Shown in pieces: positions 17,195-26,943 of a stretch of 64,000 nt of DNA (its first letter is position 1; each line of letters begins with the position of its first letter). The position numbers and the translations under genes are program-made. Below the pieces are notes generated by a model that worked only from the letters and a program-made list of their open reading frames with translations, searched no databases and had not been told where the DNA came from. This stretch comes from Mesonia phycicola (GTDB lineage: Bacteria > Bacteroidota > Bacteroidia > Flavobacteriales > Flavobacteriaceae): the NCBI RefSeq assembly GCF_900141885.1, contig NZ_FQYY01000007.1:124001-188000 (forward strand), written 5' to 3'.

Positions 17195-18448
17195 TTATAA
17201 AATTAGTAGCCTTTGCTTAGAAATGTAATTTAAAACCAACTGAGTAGCTCCTTTATTGTTTTGTATATAGTTTTTGCTAGCTGCACCACAATTTAATCTG
17301 TGTTGTGGATTAGTTAGTAATTGAGAGAGGTTTTTTTCAAATTCTTCATAATTCTGAATAGAAAATAACCCGCCTAAGTCTTTTAAAATTTGGGCTTCAG
17401 GAAATTTTTTGTGATTTGCGCCAATAATTATTGGCACACCAAAGGTTGCGGGTTCTAGAATATTGTGTAATCCTGTACTGCCTATTGCGCCCCCCACATA
17501 GGCAATATCTGCATAGAAATAAATTTTAGAAAGTAAACCAATGGTGTCTACAATTAGAACATTATAAGTAGATATGTCTTGATTTGCTAATTCAGAATAA
17601 AGAATTGTTTTTTTATTTAAATTCTTTTTGAGATTCTTTATTTTTTCATCTTTAATTTGGTGCGGAGCAATAATATATTTGGTGTTACTGGTAGAAGCGT
17701 TTATAAATTTAGTAATATACTCTTCTCCTTCTGGCCAGGTACTACCAAAAACAACACACAGTTGGTCACTTTTAAAATTTTCAATAAAATCTAAATGGTT
17801 ATCTGCTTGTAGTTGTAAATTAACTCTATCAAATCTAGTGTCTCCACTAATAGATGAATGTGTTATTCCGTTTTGCTGGAGAATTTTTAGACTAGTGTCA
17901 TTTTGTACAAAAAGATGATTAAAATTGTGTAGAGCTTTTAGTAAAAACTTTCCGTAGGGTTGAAAGTATATTTGATTTTTTCTAAATAGTCCAGAAATCA
18001 ATAAACTTTTTATATTGTTTGCTTGTAGTGCATTTAAGTAGTTTGGCCATATTTCATACTTTATAAATACAGCAAGTTTGGGCTGTGTAAGTTGTACAAA
18101 GCGTTTTGCATTTTTAGCAGTATCTAATGGAAGGTAATATACATAGGTAGCTATAGAATTGTGTTTTTTTACCTCGTAACCAGATGGAGAGAAAAAAGTT
18201 AATAAAAGCTCATAACTTGGGTAGGCTTTTAAAACTTCTTCCATAATTGGTAAGCCTTGCTCGTACTCGCCTAAAGATGCTGCGTGAAACCAAATAATAT
18301 TTTTTTCTAAAAACTGCTCTAACTCTAATTCTTTAAAAACATGTCTTCTTCCTTGAGTAAATTTTTGGAGTTTTTTACTGAAAATTGAGGCAATAGGTAA
18401 GCCTATTTTTTCGGTAAGAAATATGAATAAATTATAGAGTAGCTTCAA
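17195..18448 (-). CDS. waaA: 3-deoxy-D-manno-octulosonic acid (Kdo) transferase
   Basis: 417 aa, GT-B fold. Features are an N-terminal hydrophobic anchor, the conserved WFHAASLGEYEQGLP motif with the catalytic-base Glu, LLTFFSPSGYE, a donor-site stretch FGSTWPEGEE and VGGAIGSTGLHNILEPA in the C-terminal lobe. It adds Kdo to the lipid A precursor at the cytoplasmic face of the inner membrane. The frame begins with TTG at 18446-18448 (MKLLYNLF), and I see no better ATG upstream. It is divergent from the DegT-family aminotransferase, with a 95-base shared promoter region, which fits a surface-glycan theme. Confidence 0.94.
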   Translation of the reverse strand: MKLLYNLFIFLTEKIGLPIASIFSKKLQKFTQGRRHVFKELELEQFLEKNIIWFHAASLGEYEQGLPIMEEVLKAYPSYELLLTFFSPSGYEVKKHNSIATYVYYLPLDTAKNAKRFVQLTQPKLAVFIKYEIWPNYLNALQANNIKSLLISGLFRKNQIYFQPYGKFLLKALHNFNHLFVQNDTSLKILQQNGITHSSISGDTRFDRVNLQLQADNHLDFIENFKSDQLCVVFGSTWPEGEEYITKFINASTSNTKYIIAPHQIKDEKIKNLKKNLNKKTILYSELANQDISTYNVLIVDTIGLLSKIYFYADIAYVGGAIGSTGLHNILEPATFGVPIIIGANHKKFPEAQILKDLGGLFSIQNYEEFEKNLSQLLTNPQHRLNCGAASKNYIQNNKGATQLVLNYISKQRLLIL

Positions 18449-18516
18449 CGTAAAAGAAATTTATGCTAAAATAAAGCTTTAGTTAAAAATTAGGCGTTTA
18501 TAGCTTCTTTATTTCT

Positions 18517-18524
18517 TATTTTTG
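18517..18524 (+). promoter_or_regulatory. -7 box for the DegT-family gene
   Basis: TATTTTTG matches the Bacteroidota TAnnTTTG -7 element and ends 19 bases before the start codon. No clear -33 TTG is seen. Confidence 0.5.
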
Positions 18525-18543
18525 TGTTCAGAAAAATGATAGG

Positions 18544-19671
18544 ATGAAAAAAATTCAAATGGTAGACCTTAAAGGTCAATACCAAGCAATTAAGGAGCAA
18601 GTAGATAGTTCAATTCAAAATATTATTGAAAATACTTCTTTTATTAACGGACCAGAGGTTCATCAGTTTCAAAAAGAATTAGAAGAATATTTAGGAGTAA
18701 AACACGTAATTCCTTGTGCAAATGGTACAGATGCATTGCAAATTGCAATGATGGGATTAGGTCTAAAACCTGGTGATGAGGTGATTACTGCAGATTTTAC
18801 TTTTGCAGCTACCGTAGAAGTGATAGCGCTTTTAAATTTAACACCTGTTTTGGTAGATGTAGATCCAGTCTCATATAATATAGATACAGATGCTATAAAA
18901 GCAGCAATTACTCCTAAAACAAAAGCAATTGTACCTGTGCATCTTTTTGGGCAAACTGCTAATATGGATGAAATTTTAGAAATAGCTAAAGAGCACAATT
19001 TATATGTTATTGAAGATAATGCTCAAGCAATTGGTGCAAATTATCACTTTAACGATGGTTCTACAAAAAAAACGGGTACTATTGGAGATGTGGGTACAAC
19101 TTCATTTTTTCCTTCAAAGAATTTAGGAGCGTATGGAGACGGAGGGGCTATTTTTACCAATAACGATGAGTTAGCGCATACGATAAGAGGGATAGTTAAT
19201 CACGGTATGTATGAGCGCTACCATCATGATGTTGTAGGTGTTAATTCTAGATTAGATAGTTTTCAGGCAGCAGTTTTAAGAGCTAAACTACCTTTGTTAG
19301 ATAAGTATAATGATGCTAGAAGAAATTCAGCAAAATTGTATTCTGAAGAACTTAAAGAAAATGAGAATATTGAAGTTCCAGAAATAATTGGTAGTGATGA
19401 TACGCATGTGTTTCATCAATATACTATTAAAGTGAAAAATGGTAAACGTGATGAGCTTGCTAAAGTTTTTCAAGAAAATAATCTTCCGTTTGGTATTTAT
19501 TACCCAATTCCGCTTCACTTACAAAAAGCTTATAAAGATGAAAGGTATGATGAAGATAAATTTACTGTAACTAATCAATTAGTGAAAGAAGTTATTTCTT
19601 TACCTATGCATACAGAGTTAGAAGAAGAACAAATAAAGCTGATAACTTCTATTATAAATAAAACTGTATAA
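18544..19671 (+). CDS. DegT/DnrJ/EryC1/StrS-family sugar aminotransferase
   Basis: 375 aa, PLP fold type I. The family opening (MVDLKGQYQAIKEQVDSSI) is present, with the ADFTFAATVEVI region, VIEDNAQAIGANY and the PLP-lysine motif SFFPSKNLGAYGDGG (Lys192). Members transaminate nucleotide-linked keto-sugars to amino-sugars for O-antigen, lipid A or protein glycans in the cytoplasm. The best relatives by feel are WlbE/WbpE- or PglE-like enzymes, but substrate cannot be fixed from sequence. It is a single gene, divergent from waaA, followed by a strong terminator. Confidence 0.92.
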   Translation: MKKIQMVDLKGQYQAIKEQVDSSIQNIIENTSFINGPEVHQFQKELEEYLGVKHVIPCANGTDALQIAMMGLGLKPGDEVITADFTFAATVEVIALLNLTPVLVDVDPVSYNIDTDAIKAAITPKTKAIVPVHLFGQTANMDEILEIAKEHNLYVIEDNAQAIGANYHFNDGSTKKTGTIGDVGTTSFFPSKNLGAYGDGGAIFTNNDELAHTIRGIVNHGMYERYHHDVVGVNSRLDSFQAAVLRAKLPLLDKYNDARRNSAKLYSEELKENENIEVPEIIGSDDTHVFHQYTIKVKNGKRDELAKVFQENNLPFGIYYPIPLHLQKAYKDERYDEDKFTVTNQLVKEVISLPMHTELEEEQIKLITSIINKTV

Positions 19672-19685
19672 GAAGTTGTTTGTTG

Positions 19686-19727
19686 AATAAAAAAGCCTGA
19701 GTTTTTACTAACTCAGGCTTTTTTATT
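19686..19727. terminator. Bidirectional terminator
   Basis: A perfect 18-bp stem (19686-19703 with 19710-19727, core AAGCCTGAGTT), loop TTTACT, with flanking A and T runs. It is shared by the DegT gene and the convergent FadL-like gene. Confidence 0.93.
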
Positions 19728-19743
19728 TATTACTTTCTAATGT

Positions 19744-21264
19744 CTACAGATTAATAGAGAAAGTTGCAGCTATATTAGATGTTATTCTCGTATTGCTTGC
19801 ATTGTTAAAATTAGTTAGGTAAAGGTTACCTTCAAAATCTTGAGAAGATCGGTAATAAGCTAAGTCAATTCTTGTATTTCCTAAATTATACCCTAAACCT
19901 AATGAGTAACCAGTTAAATCACCAACAGTACTTTTATCTTTATAAGGAGATTCAACAAATCTATATCCAGCTCTTGCACTCCATTTTTTGATTCTGTATT
20001 CGCCTCCTATTTTGTAAGTAGATGCAGCGGTAAAATTTTCATTAATGGTATTATTTAAAGAGTTTATATTGTAATCGTCAGATTTATATTCATTGTTAGA
20101 CATATCTGTGTAAGAATATTCAAAACTAATTAATCCAGTTTTTCCGAAAATATATGCTAGACTTCCATTTACCTTACCTGCTGTTTTATAATTGTAATTA
20201 GGGTAAATATCTATAATATCAGGGTTTAAAATATTATTTCCAATTGCTGAAGTTTGTGAGCTTGTTCTTAAATATCGAGAAGTTTCATCATGAATAGTGT
20301 ACCAAGTAGGTGATTGGTAACTAGCACCCAGTCTAATAGATTTTGAAACTCTATAAATGGTACCTAAATCAAAAGAAAAACCGCTACCTAAGGTTAGAGT
20401 ATTTTCTTCGTAAAAAATAGTTTCAACAGCATTACCGTTACCTGTATCTTCATATAAACGAGTATTACGTTCATAATTAATAATGTGTGCGTTAAGGTTT
20501 AGCCCAAATAGTAATTTATTTTTTATAGCTAAAGAAGCGTTTCCAGAAAATTTCCCGTTAAAACCGTTAGATAAAAATTTATATTCTTGTAAATATTCAC
20601 CGCCAGTTATGTTAGATGTATATTCAGAGTTGTCATCAAACTCTGTTACGGGATCAATTAAATATGCTTGGTAACCTAAAAAGGCAGTCTGGGCTTGAGG
20701 GTTTGTATAATTTTGTTGAGACAAGTCTGCATAAAATAACTGGTCGTATTGTTGGTAAATACCTTGTTCTGCCTCTAAACTTGTAACAGGTATACCTTGT
20801 GCTTGACTTAAAAAGTAATTAGCGTAAGAATTATCTGTATTACCTTGCCAGTCTAGAGAATTGTCTAAACTGGTAGTTTTGTCGTAGGTAAAGCCTATTG
20901 TAAATTTGTTAATAGTAGCCTTTTCGTTGTAATTGTTAAATACAAATACAGCTCCAATTTGGTTAAGGTCAATATTGTTTTTTCTAGCGGTAGATAGATT
21001 ATCTGATACATTTAATTCGTTTTTGTAAAACCTAGATGTAAGTGTACCAGAAAAGTAATTATTTAAAAAAACAGAAGACCCTGCTGGGTTATCTTTTAAA
21101 GCAGAAATATCTCCACCTAGTGCTCCAAATGCACCAGACATAGATGTATATCTGGCTGTTCCGTTCAATTCAGAGGTAGAAAATTGATAAGCCTCTTGCA
21201 TATTTTGTGCATACGCAAGAGAACTTAGCAAAGTGAATACTGGAAGTATTAATCTTAATCTCAT
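19744..21264 (-). CDS. OmpP1/FadL-family outer-membrane transport protein
   Basis: 506 aa. A signal peptide (LSSLAYAQ) is followed by the FadL/OmpP1 N-terminal hallmark of a small-residue-rich hatch (ARYTSMSGAFGALGGD, then SALKDNPAGSS). The rest is a beta-barrel of alternating strands ending ATFSINL. Family members import long-chain fatty acids or other hydrophobic compounds, and flavobacterial copies are often labelled hemin receptor without proof. It lies 6 bases after the low-complexity lipoprotein gene on the same strand, so the two probably form one transcript. Confidence 0.85.
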   Translation of the reverse strand: MRLRLILPVFTLLSSLAYAQNMQEAYQFSTSELNGTARYTSMSGAFGALGGDISALKDNPAGSSVFLNNYFSGTLTSRFYKNELNVSDNLSTARKNNIDLNQIGAVFVFNNYNEKATINKFTIGFTYDKTTSLDNSLDWQGNTDNSYANYFLSQAQGIPVTSLEAEQGIYQQYDQLFYADLSQQNYTNPQAQTAFLGYQAYLIDPVTEFDDNSEYTSNITGGEYLQEYKFLSNGFNGKFSGNASLAIKNKLLFGLNLNAHIINYERNTRLYEDTGNGNAVETIFYEENTLTLGSGFSFDLGTIYRVSKSIRLGASYQSPTWYTIHDETSRYLRTSSQTSAIGNNILNPDIIDIYPNYNYKTAGKVNGSLAYIFGKTGLISFEYSYTDMSNNEYKSDDYNINSLNNTINENFTAASTYKIGGEYRIKKWSARAGYRFVESPYKDKSTVGDLTGYSLGLGYNLGNTRIDLAYYRSSQDFEGNLYLTNFNNASNTRITSNIAATFSINL

Positions 21265-21270
21265 AACTTT

Positions 21271-22368
21271 TTATCTTCTAGAAGATGAAGGTCTTCCGCT
21301 AGAACTTCTGCTTGATCCGCTGCTTCTGGTACTGCTACTTCTGCTAAAAGTCCCTGAAGAACTTCTCGTGCTAGAAGGGCTTGTAGTTCTGTAAGATCTT
21401 GTAGAACTTGGTATTGTTGTTCTTGTGGTGGTGCTTCTTGTTCTGGTAGAATTATTGTAATAACCAGATCTTGTATTTGTTGAATTAACTCTAGAATTAC
21501 TAGTAGATCTAGTACTTGTAGAGTTACTTCTAGTATTTGCATTTAAATTACTAGAGTTTCTAACATTTTTTCTGGTAATGGTACTTCTATTAATACTATT
21601 AGATCTTGCATTACTATTATTTCTGCTATAGTTACTTCTATTAACGCTTGCTGTTCTATTAGTGTTATAATTACTTCTTCCAGAATTAGCGTAACTTCTT
21701 CTATAAGATCTATTATAGTGATTGTTGTTATAATAATGGTGGTAATAAGGATTGTAGTTTCCGTAGAAACCTCCACCCCAAGGGTAATAATAACCTCCCC
21801 AGCCCCAAGAGAAACCTACGGCCCATCTATTATATGGGTAATAGCTATTCCAGCCCCACCCAACGTTCCAAGAATTGTAATAACCACCTCCCCAGCCATA
21901 TGGGCCATATATATACGGATTGTTAAAACCTGTATTAATATAATTTACCTCTACGGTAGTTGGGTTAGATCCCCAAGAAGCACCTTCATTATAATAATCA
22001 TAATCATCTGCATAGATAACATTCTCTTCATTACTTATTGTATCTTGATTATTTTCTGAAGAATAAGTTTCTACATCGGTAAAAATTTCTTCATCAGAAT
22101 TGTATTGCTGTGCTTCAGAAATTTGTTGCGCTTGCTCTGCAAAGTAATTTTGATAGTATGCACCGTCTTTTGTAGTGTTTTGTACTACTTGTTTATTGCT
22201 TTGCGGTGTTTGCTCGGCACTATAGTTAGAATCGTTTGGGTTAGGTGTGTAAATACCATCACTATATTGTGTGTTTTGGGAAGAACTGCAAGAGATAAGT
22301 AATGCAGAACAGGCTATACTACAGTATATTAAAGTTTTATTTTTTAGGAAATTGTATAGAGTTTGCAT
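21271..22368 (-). CDS. Low-complexity lipoprotein: Gly/Tyr/Trp-rich centre, Ser/Arg/Asn-rich tail
   Basis: 365 aa. Lipobox LLISC gives Cys28. Residues about 35-130 are acidic and Gln/Asn-rich. About 140-215 is aromatic and glycine-rich (YGPYGWGGGYYNSW, WGWGGYYYPWGGG). From about 215 to the end it is Ser/Arg/Asn/Thr-rich with RS-like repeats and finishes SSSRR. No enzymatic domain is seen. The composition resembles disordered, phase-separating or adhesive proteins, and the basic tail could bind anionic surface polymers. It sits between proS (divergent) and the FadL-like gene (6 bases downstream). Function unknown. Confidence 0.8.
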   Translation of the reverse strand: MQTLYNFLKNKTLIYCSIACSALLISCSSSQNTQYSDGIYTPNPNDSNYSAEQTPQSNKQVVQNTTKDGAYYQNYFAEQAQQISEAQQYNSDEEIFTDVETYSSENNQDTISNEENVIYADDYDYYNEGASWGSNPTTVEVNYINTGFNNPYIYGPYGWGGGYYNSWNVGWGWNSYYPYNRWAVGFSWGWGGYYYPWGGGFYGNYNPYYHHYYNNNHYNRSYRRSYANSGRSNYNTNRTASVNRSNYSRNNSNARSNSINRSTITRKNVRNSSNLNANTRSNSTSTRSTSNSRVNSTNTRSGYYNNSTRTRSTTTRTTIPSSTRSYRTTSPSSTRSSSGTFSRSSSTRSSGSSRSSSGRPSSSRR

Positions 22369-22470
22369 ATCTCAAGTTTTTTATTGTTCTACATATCAAA
22401 TTTAGTTAGTTTTGTGCTAACTAAAAAAAGTTATTAATATAAGCGCAACATTTGTGCCAAATACCAAATA

Positions 22471-23949
22471 ATGAGCAAAAAGCTAACCCCGAGAGATAAA
22501 GACTATTCAAAATGGTATAATGAGTTAGTGGTAGAGGCTAACCTAGCAGAAAACTCTGCAGTAAGAGGATGTATGGTTATCAAACCTTACGGATATTCTA
22601 TTTGGGAGAAAATGCAAGCTGAATTAGATTCTAAATTTAAAGCTACAGGTCATGAAAATGCATATTTTCCATTATTTGTACCTAAAAGTTTATTTGAAGC
22701 AGAAGAAAAGAATGCGGAAGGTTTTGCTAAAGAATGTGCTGTAGTAACACACTATAGATTAAAAACAGATCCTGAAGATGGTAGTAAACTAATTGTAGAT
22801 CCTGATGCAAAGTTAGAAGAAGAATTAGTGGTAAGACCAACCTCAGAAGCTATTATTTGGAACACTTATAAAGGTTGGATTCAATCTTACCGTGATTTAC
22901 CAATTTTAATTAACCAATGGGCAAATGTTGTACGTTGGGAAATGAGAACAAGATTGTTTCTAAGAACCGCAGAGTTTTTATGGCAAGAAGGGCACACTGC
23001 TCATGCTACAAAAGCAGAAGCAATAGCAGAAACTGAACAAATGAATAATATTTACGCAGAATTTGCTGAAAATTTCATGGCAATTCCTGTGATAAAAGGA
23101 AAGAAAACAGAAAGTGAACGTTTTGCAGGTGCGGTAGATACTTATTGTATAGAAGCATTAATGCAAGATGGTAAAGCTTTGCAAGCAGGAACTTCTCACT
23201 TTTTAGGGCAAAACTTCGCTAAAGCGTTTGATGTTAAATATGCATCTAAAGAAGGTGGGTTAGAACACGTTTGGGCTACTAGTTGGGGAGTTTCTACTCG
23301 ATTAATGGGAGCCTTAATTATGACCCATAGTGACGATAAAGGTTTAGTGCTTCCTCCAAAATTAGCGCCAGTACAAGTGGTAATTGTACCTATATATAAA
23401 GGAGAAGAGCAATTAAATCAAATTTCAGAAGTAGCAAATCAATTAGCTGCAGATTTGAGAGCGGCAGGAATTTCTGTTAAATACGACAATAGAGATACCC
23501 ATAAACCTGGTTGGAAATTTGCACAATACGAATTGCAAGGTGTACCAGTAAGATTAGCAATAGGACCTAAAGATTTAGAAAAAGGTTCTGTAGAGTTAGC
23601 GAGAAGAGATACCCTTACCAAAGAATTTGTAGCGCAAACAGAAGTGGTAGATAAAATTACTGGATTGATGGTTGAAATTCAAGATCATCTATTTAATAAA
23701 GCAAAATCTTATCGAGATAACCATATTACAGAAGTAGATACATTCGAAGAGTTTAAAGAAGTTTTAAAAGCTAAAGGAGGATTTATTTCAGCACATTGGG
23801 ACGGAACTCCAGAAACAGAAAATAAGATAAAAGAGCTTACAAAAGCAACTATTAGATGTATACCGTTTGATGGAGAAGTAAAAGAGGGTAATTGTGTGTT
23901 TACAGGAAAAAAATCTGCACAAAGAGTTTTGTTTGCTAAGGCGTATTAA
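22471..23949 (+). CDS. proS: Prolyl-tRNA synthetase, archaeal/eukaryal-like type
   Basis: 492 aa. It belongs to the short ProRS class without the bacterial INS editing insertion: motif 1 around [15 protein letters not shown], motif 2 [40 protein letters not shown], and motif 3 [15 protein letters not shown]. An anticodon-binding domain (about 290-390) and a C-terminal domain ending FAKAY complete it, as in the archaeal-type enzyme. It charges tRNA-Pro in the cytoplasm. Lacking INS, it would need a separate YbaK/ProX-type deacylase to clear Ala-tRNA-Pro, and none is in this window. Followed by two tRNA genes. Confidence 0.96.
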   Translation: MSKKLTPRDKDYSKWYNELVVEANLAENSAVRGCMVIKPYGYSIWEKMQAELDSKFKATGHENAYFPLFVPKSLFEAEEKNAEGFAKECAVVTHYRLKTDPEDGSKLIVDPDAKLEEELVVRPTSEAIIWNTYKGWIQSYRDLPILINQWANVVRWEMRTRLFLRTAEFLWQEGHTAHATKAEAIAETEQMNNIYAEFAENFMAIPVIKGKKTESERFAGAVDTYCIEALMQDGKALQAGTSHFLGQNFAKAFDVKYASKEGGLEHVWATSWGVSTRLMGALIMTHSDDKGLVLPPKLAPVQVVIVPIYKGEEQLNQISEVANQLAADLRAAGISVKYDNRDTHKPGWKFAQYELQGVPVRLAIGPKDLEKGSVELARRDTLTKEFVAQTEVVDKITGLMVEIQDHLFNKAKSYRDNHITEVDTFEEFKEVLKAKGGFISAHWDGTPETENKIKELTKATIRCIPFDGEVKEGNCVFTGKKSAQRVLFAKAY

Positions 23950-23979
23950 AAAAAAAATAAAAAAAATGTGAATTATTAT

Positions 23980-24009
23980 TTGTTGCATTCAAAATAAGTC
24001 TTATTTTTG
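23980..24009 (+). promoter_or_regulatory. Promoter of the tRNA-Glu pair
   Basis: TTG at 23980-23982 and TATTTTTG at 24002-24009 are 19 bases apart, matching the Bacteroidota -33/-7 consensus (TTG, TAnnTTTG). The first tRNA begins 23 bases after the -7 box. Confidence 0.65.
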
Positions 24010-24032
24010 CAACCGCATTTTAGCAAGAAAAT

Positions 24033-24104
24033 GGTCCGTTCGTCTAGGGGTTAGGACGCCAGGTTTTCATCCTGGTAACAGGGGTTCGATTCCCCTACGG
24101 ACTA
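24033..24104 (+). tRNA. tRNA-Glu (anticodon UUC)
   Basis: A complete cloverleaf: acceptor arms GGTCCGT and ACGGACT (first pair G-U), D arm with TAGGGGTTAGG, anticodon stem CCAGG/CCTGG around loop TTTTCAT (anticodon TTC), T arm GGGGTTCGATTCCCC, discriminator A. CCA is not encoded. Confidence 0.95.
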
Positions 24105-24150
24105 CAACTAAAGTTTCAGAGTGAAACTTGTTATTGAATTATTGATTAAT

Positions 24151-24222
24151 GGTCCGTTCGTCTAGGGGTTAGGACGCCAGGTTTTCATCCTGGTAACAGG
24201 GGTTCGATTCCCCTACGGACTA
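24151..24222 (+). tRNA. tRNA-Glu (anticodon UUC), second identical copy
   Basis: Identical over its 72 bases to the copy at 24033, separated by 46 bases, with the same cloverleaf and TTC anticodon. It is probably processed from the same transcript, and rpsT follows 34 bases downstream. Confidence 0.95.
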
Positions 24223-24256
24223 CTATTTTTAGAAATTAAGAAATAAATATAGGGTT

Positions 24257-24505
24257 ATGGCAAATCATAAGTCGGCATTAAAAAGAATACGTAACAGTGA
24301 GGTTAAGCGTTTAAGAAACCGTTACCAACATAAAACTACGCGTAATGCCATCAAAAAATTGAAAGGTGCAGAAAAGAAGGAAGCTGAAACAATGTTCCCT
24401 AGTGTTGTATCTATGATTGATAAATTGGCAAAGAATAATATTATTCACGCTAACAAAGCATCTAATTTAAAATCTAAATTAGCTAAGCACGTAGCATCTC
24501 TTTAA
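24257..24505 (+). CDS. rpsT: 30S ribosomal protein S20
   Basis: 82 aa, Lys/Arg-rich and helical, opening [23 protein letters not shown] and ending [18 protein letters not shown], both typical of S20. It binds 16S rRNA during early assembly of the small subunit. Length is close to the family norm. It sits just after the tRNA-Glu pair and may share their transcript, and two hairpins follow before the convergent rho gene. Confidence 0.98.
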   Translation: MANHKSALKRIRNSEVKRLRNRYQHKTTRNAIKKLKGAEKKEAETMFPSVVSMIDKLAKNNIIHANKASNLKSKLAKHVASL

Positions 24506-24543
24506 GAGTTGGTTATTTAGTTAAATTTAGTGTTCAGAATATT

Positions 24544-24569
24544 AAGCTCCTTTTAAAGGGGCTTTTTTT
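24544..24569 (+). terminator. rpsT terminator
   Basis: AAGCTCC (24544-24550) pairs with GGGGCTT (24558-24564, one G-U) and is followed by a T-run, 39 bases after the rpsT stop. Confidence 0.75.
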
Positions 24570-24605
24570 ATTCGTGGTGTTTTCTAGTTAAATGCTAGAT
24601 ATTTA

Positions 24606-24653
24606 TTATAAAAAAAAGCGATACATAAATAAATGTATCGCTTTTTTTTATAA
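24606..24653. terminator. Bidirectional terminator between rpsT and rho
   Basis: A perfect 21-bp stem (24606-24626 with 24633-24653; core AGCGATACAT) with loop AAATAA and A/T tracts. It ends 13 bases before the rho stop codon, so it mainly serves rho. Confidence 0.92.
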
Positions 24654-24665
24654 TAGAGGTGTTTT

Positions 24666-26306
24666 TTAACCGTTCATAGAGATTAAAAACTCTTCATTAT
24701 TTTTAGTTTGTTTAATACGCTGATTTATAAATTCCATAGCTTCTATAGGATTCATATCTGCAAGGTATTTACGTAGCACCCACATTCTTTGTAGTGTAGT
24801 CTCGTCTAGCAATAAATCATCTCTTCTTGTACTTGAAGAAGTAAGGTCAATGGCAGGGAATATTCTACGGTTAGCAATTTTTCTATCCAACTGTAGTTCC
24901 ATGTTACCGGTACCTTTAAATTCTTCAAAAATAACTTCGTCCATTTTAGATCCAGTATCTGTAAGTGCAGTAGCTATAATAGATAGAGAGCCGCCACCTT
25001 CTATATTTCTAGCGGCACCAAAAAATCTTTTAGGTTTGTGTAAAGCATTTGCGTCTACACCACCACTTAAAACTTTTCCGCTAGGGGGTTGAACGGTATT
25101 GTAAGCTCTTGCAAGTCTCGTAATAGAATCTAAAAGAATAACAACATCATGGCCACATTCAACCAATCTTTTAGCTTTTTCTAGTACAATATTAGCTACT
25201 CTAACATGTTCGTGTGCCTCTTTGTCAAAAGTAGAAGCAACTACTTCACCTTTCACATGGCGTTGCATATCTGTAACTTCTTCAGGGCGCTCGTCAATTA
25301 AAAGTACAATTTGATATACTTCTGGGTGATTAGCAGCTATAGCATTTGCTACATCTTTAAGAAGCATGGTTTTACCCGTTTTTGGTTGAGATACAATCAT
25401 CCCACGCTGTCCTTTTCCTATTGGAGAAAATAAATCTATGATTCTAGTAGATAAAGTGCTTTGTCTTTCTCCTAGATTAAATTTTTCTTGAGGAAATAAC
25501 GGTGTAAGATGTTCAAAAGAAACTCTATCTCTTACTACTTGTGGGTCTAAACCGTTAATTTTATTAATCTTTATTAAAGGGAAGTATTTTTCACCTTCTT
25601 TTGGTGGTCTTACTTGACCTAAAACAGTATCTCCTGTTTTTAAACCAAATAATCTAATTTGAGACTGAGAAAGGTAAATATCATCAGGAGAAGAAAGGTA
25701 GTTATAGTCAGATGATCTTAAAAAACCGTAACCATCTTGCATGATATCTAAAACTCCTTCACTTTCTATAATAGCGTCAAACTCGTAATCTGGTTCTTTG
25801 TAACGGTTTCTGTTGTCTCTGTTACCGTTGTTTTTAGAAGAGTTGTTGTTTTGGTTGTTTCTATTTTTGTTGCTAGATTTAGCTTGTTCTTTTTTGTGTT
25901 CTGGAGCCTTTTTTTCCTTTACAGGTCTTGTATTTTTGTTAGGCTTGCTTGGTTCTGTTTTTTCAGAAGTAGAAGTGGTAACTTCTTTGCTTTTGGCGGT
26001 ATCGGTAGTGTTTTTGCTAACCGGTTTATTATCGCTTTGCTCTTTAACATCAGACTTTAAAGTAGTATTTGGGATGGTTCTTGTCCTTTTACGTGGTCTT
26101 TTAGTCTCTTGTTTGGGTTGAGAATCTGTATTAGAATCTTCAGTCAAAGCTTCTTGAGCCTTTTTAGGATTAGCAGCTTGGTAATCTAGAATTTGATACA
26201 CTAAGTCTAATTTCTTTAAAGTTCTATACTTAGGTACATTTAAAGTTTTTGCAATCTCCTGAAGTTCTGGGAGTTTCTTTGCTTTTAATTCTGAAATTTC
26301 TAACAT
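24666..26306 (-). CDS. rho: Transcription termination factor Rho
   Basis: 546 aa. The N-terminal Rho_N (SAP-like) domain spans about 1-45 ([20 protein letters not shown]). A disordered Lys/Asn/Thr/Ser-rich insertion follows at about 50-170 ([20 protein letters not shown]). The cold-shock RNA-binding domain lies at about 175-250 ([18 protein letters not shown]). The hexameric ATPase carries Walker A SQPKTGKT at about 305-313, the EVTDMQRHV region and [11 protein letters not shown]. It unwinds and releases nascent RNA in the cytoplasm. The insertion makes it longer than E. coli Rho (419 aa) and is common in Bacteroidota. Single gene. Confidence 0.98.
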   Translation of the reverse strand: MLEISELKAKKLPELQEIAKTLNVPKYRTLKKLDLVYQILDYQAANPKKAQEALTEDSNTDSQPKQETKRPRKRTRTIPNTTLKSDVKEQSDNKPVSKNTTDTAKSKEVTTSTSEKTEPSKPNKNTRPVKEKKAPEHKKEQAKSSNKNRNNQNNNSSKNNGNRDNRNRYKEPDYEFDAIIESEGVLDIMQDGYGFLRSSDYNYLSSPDDIYLSQSQIRLFGLKTGDTVLGQVRPPKEGEKYFPLIKINKINGLDPQVVRDRVSFEHLTPLFPQEKFNLGERQSTLSTRIIDLFSPIGKGQRGMIVSQPKTGKTMLLKDVANAIAANHPEVYQIVLLIDERPEEVTDMQRHVKGEVVASTFDKEAHEHVRVANIVLEKAKRLVECGHDVVILLDSITRLARAYNTVQPPSGKVLSGGVDANALHKPKRFFGAARNIEGGGSLSIIATALTDTGSKMDEVIFEEFKGTGNMELQLDRKIANRRIFPAIDLTSSSTRRDDLLLDETTLQRMWVLRKYLADMNPIEAMEFINQRIKQTKNNEEFLISMNG

Positions 26307-26501
26307 TTATTCAAAAATATATAAAAGTTTATTTTTTAAGATTTGTTTATTTTTTTAAAGAAGAATAAAAAAATGAAGTTGTAAGTAACCTTATTTTGAA
26401 GTGGTTACGAATTGTATATGCAATTATACAACTTTATTTTAATTTTTAAAGTGCTATTTTGAAAAGAATCTTATATTTTTGCGTAGAGTTTATAATAAAT
26501 T

Positions 26502-26912
26502 ATGATTCAAAGAATACAAAGTGTATATTTATTTATAGTGGTTTTATTAACTGCGGTTTTGCCTTTTTTTGTACCTTTATGGTATGCAGAAGATGGTGAA
26601 TCTATTTTTGCTGTAGACCAATTATTAGTATTATCTCTATTAAGTGGATCTGCTTTATTAGCATTTATTACTATTTTTCTATTTAAAAAAAGACAGTTGC
26701 AATTTGTTTTGGGACGTCTAAATATAATATTGAACTTTATTTTACTAGGATTTTTTGTTTACTGGTCGCTAAGCTTACCTGGAGAAATGCAAATTTCTGA
26801 GAAGGGTATTGGGATGCTTATTCCTGTACTTTCTATCGTTTTTTTAGTGCTAGCCAACAAGGCTGTTAAGAAGGATGAAGCGCTCGTAAAATCAGCAGAT
26901 CGTTTACGATAA
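26502..26912 (+). CDS. DUF4293-family membrane protein
   Basis: 136 aa with four predicted membrane helices. The opening MIQRIQSVYLFIVVLLTAVLPF is the hallmark of the DUF4293 family in Bacteroidota, commonly found beside rho, as here (divergent, 195 bases apart). No catalytic residues and no known function. A TATTTTTG -7-like box at 26474-26481 lies 20 bases before the ATG. A terminator follows. Confidence 0.85.
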   Translation: MIQRIQSVYLFIVVLLTAVLPFFVPLWYAEDGESIFAVDQLLVLSLLSGSALLAFITIFLFKKRQLQFVLGRLNIILNFILLGFFVYWSLSLPGEMQISEKGIGMLIPVLSIVFLVLANKAVKKDEALVKSADRLR

Positions 26913-26943
26913 ACCTAACATCTTAGTAGTATTAGTGCGTAAG

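Noticed and set aside
21261-22302. Several open frames overlapping the low-complexity lipoprotein (Leu/Gln-rich and Ile/Thr-rich translations)
   Set aside because: These are frame shadows of the biased Ser/Arg/Asn/Tyr codons. The lipoprotein frame has a lipobox and a proper start.
22384-22470. T-box or other riboswitch ahead of proS
   Set aside because: The leader is short and AT-rich, without a T-box sequence or a stable fold that I can support.
24033-24222. Direct repeat of about 72 bases as an att site or island boundary
   Set aside because: Both copies are complete tRNA-Glu genes, and no integrase or foreign gene lies between or beside them.
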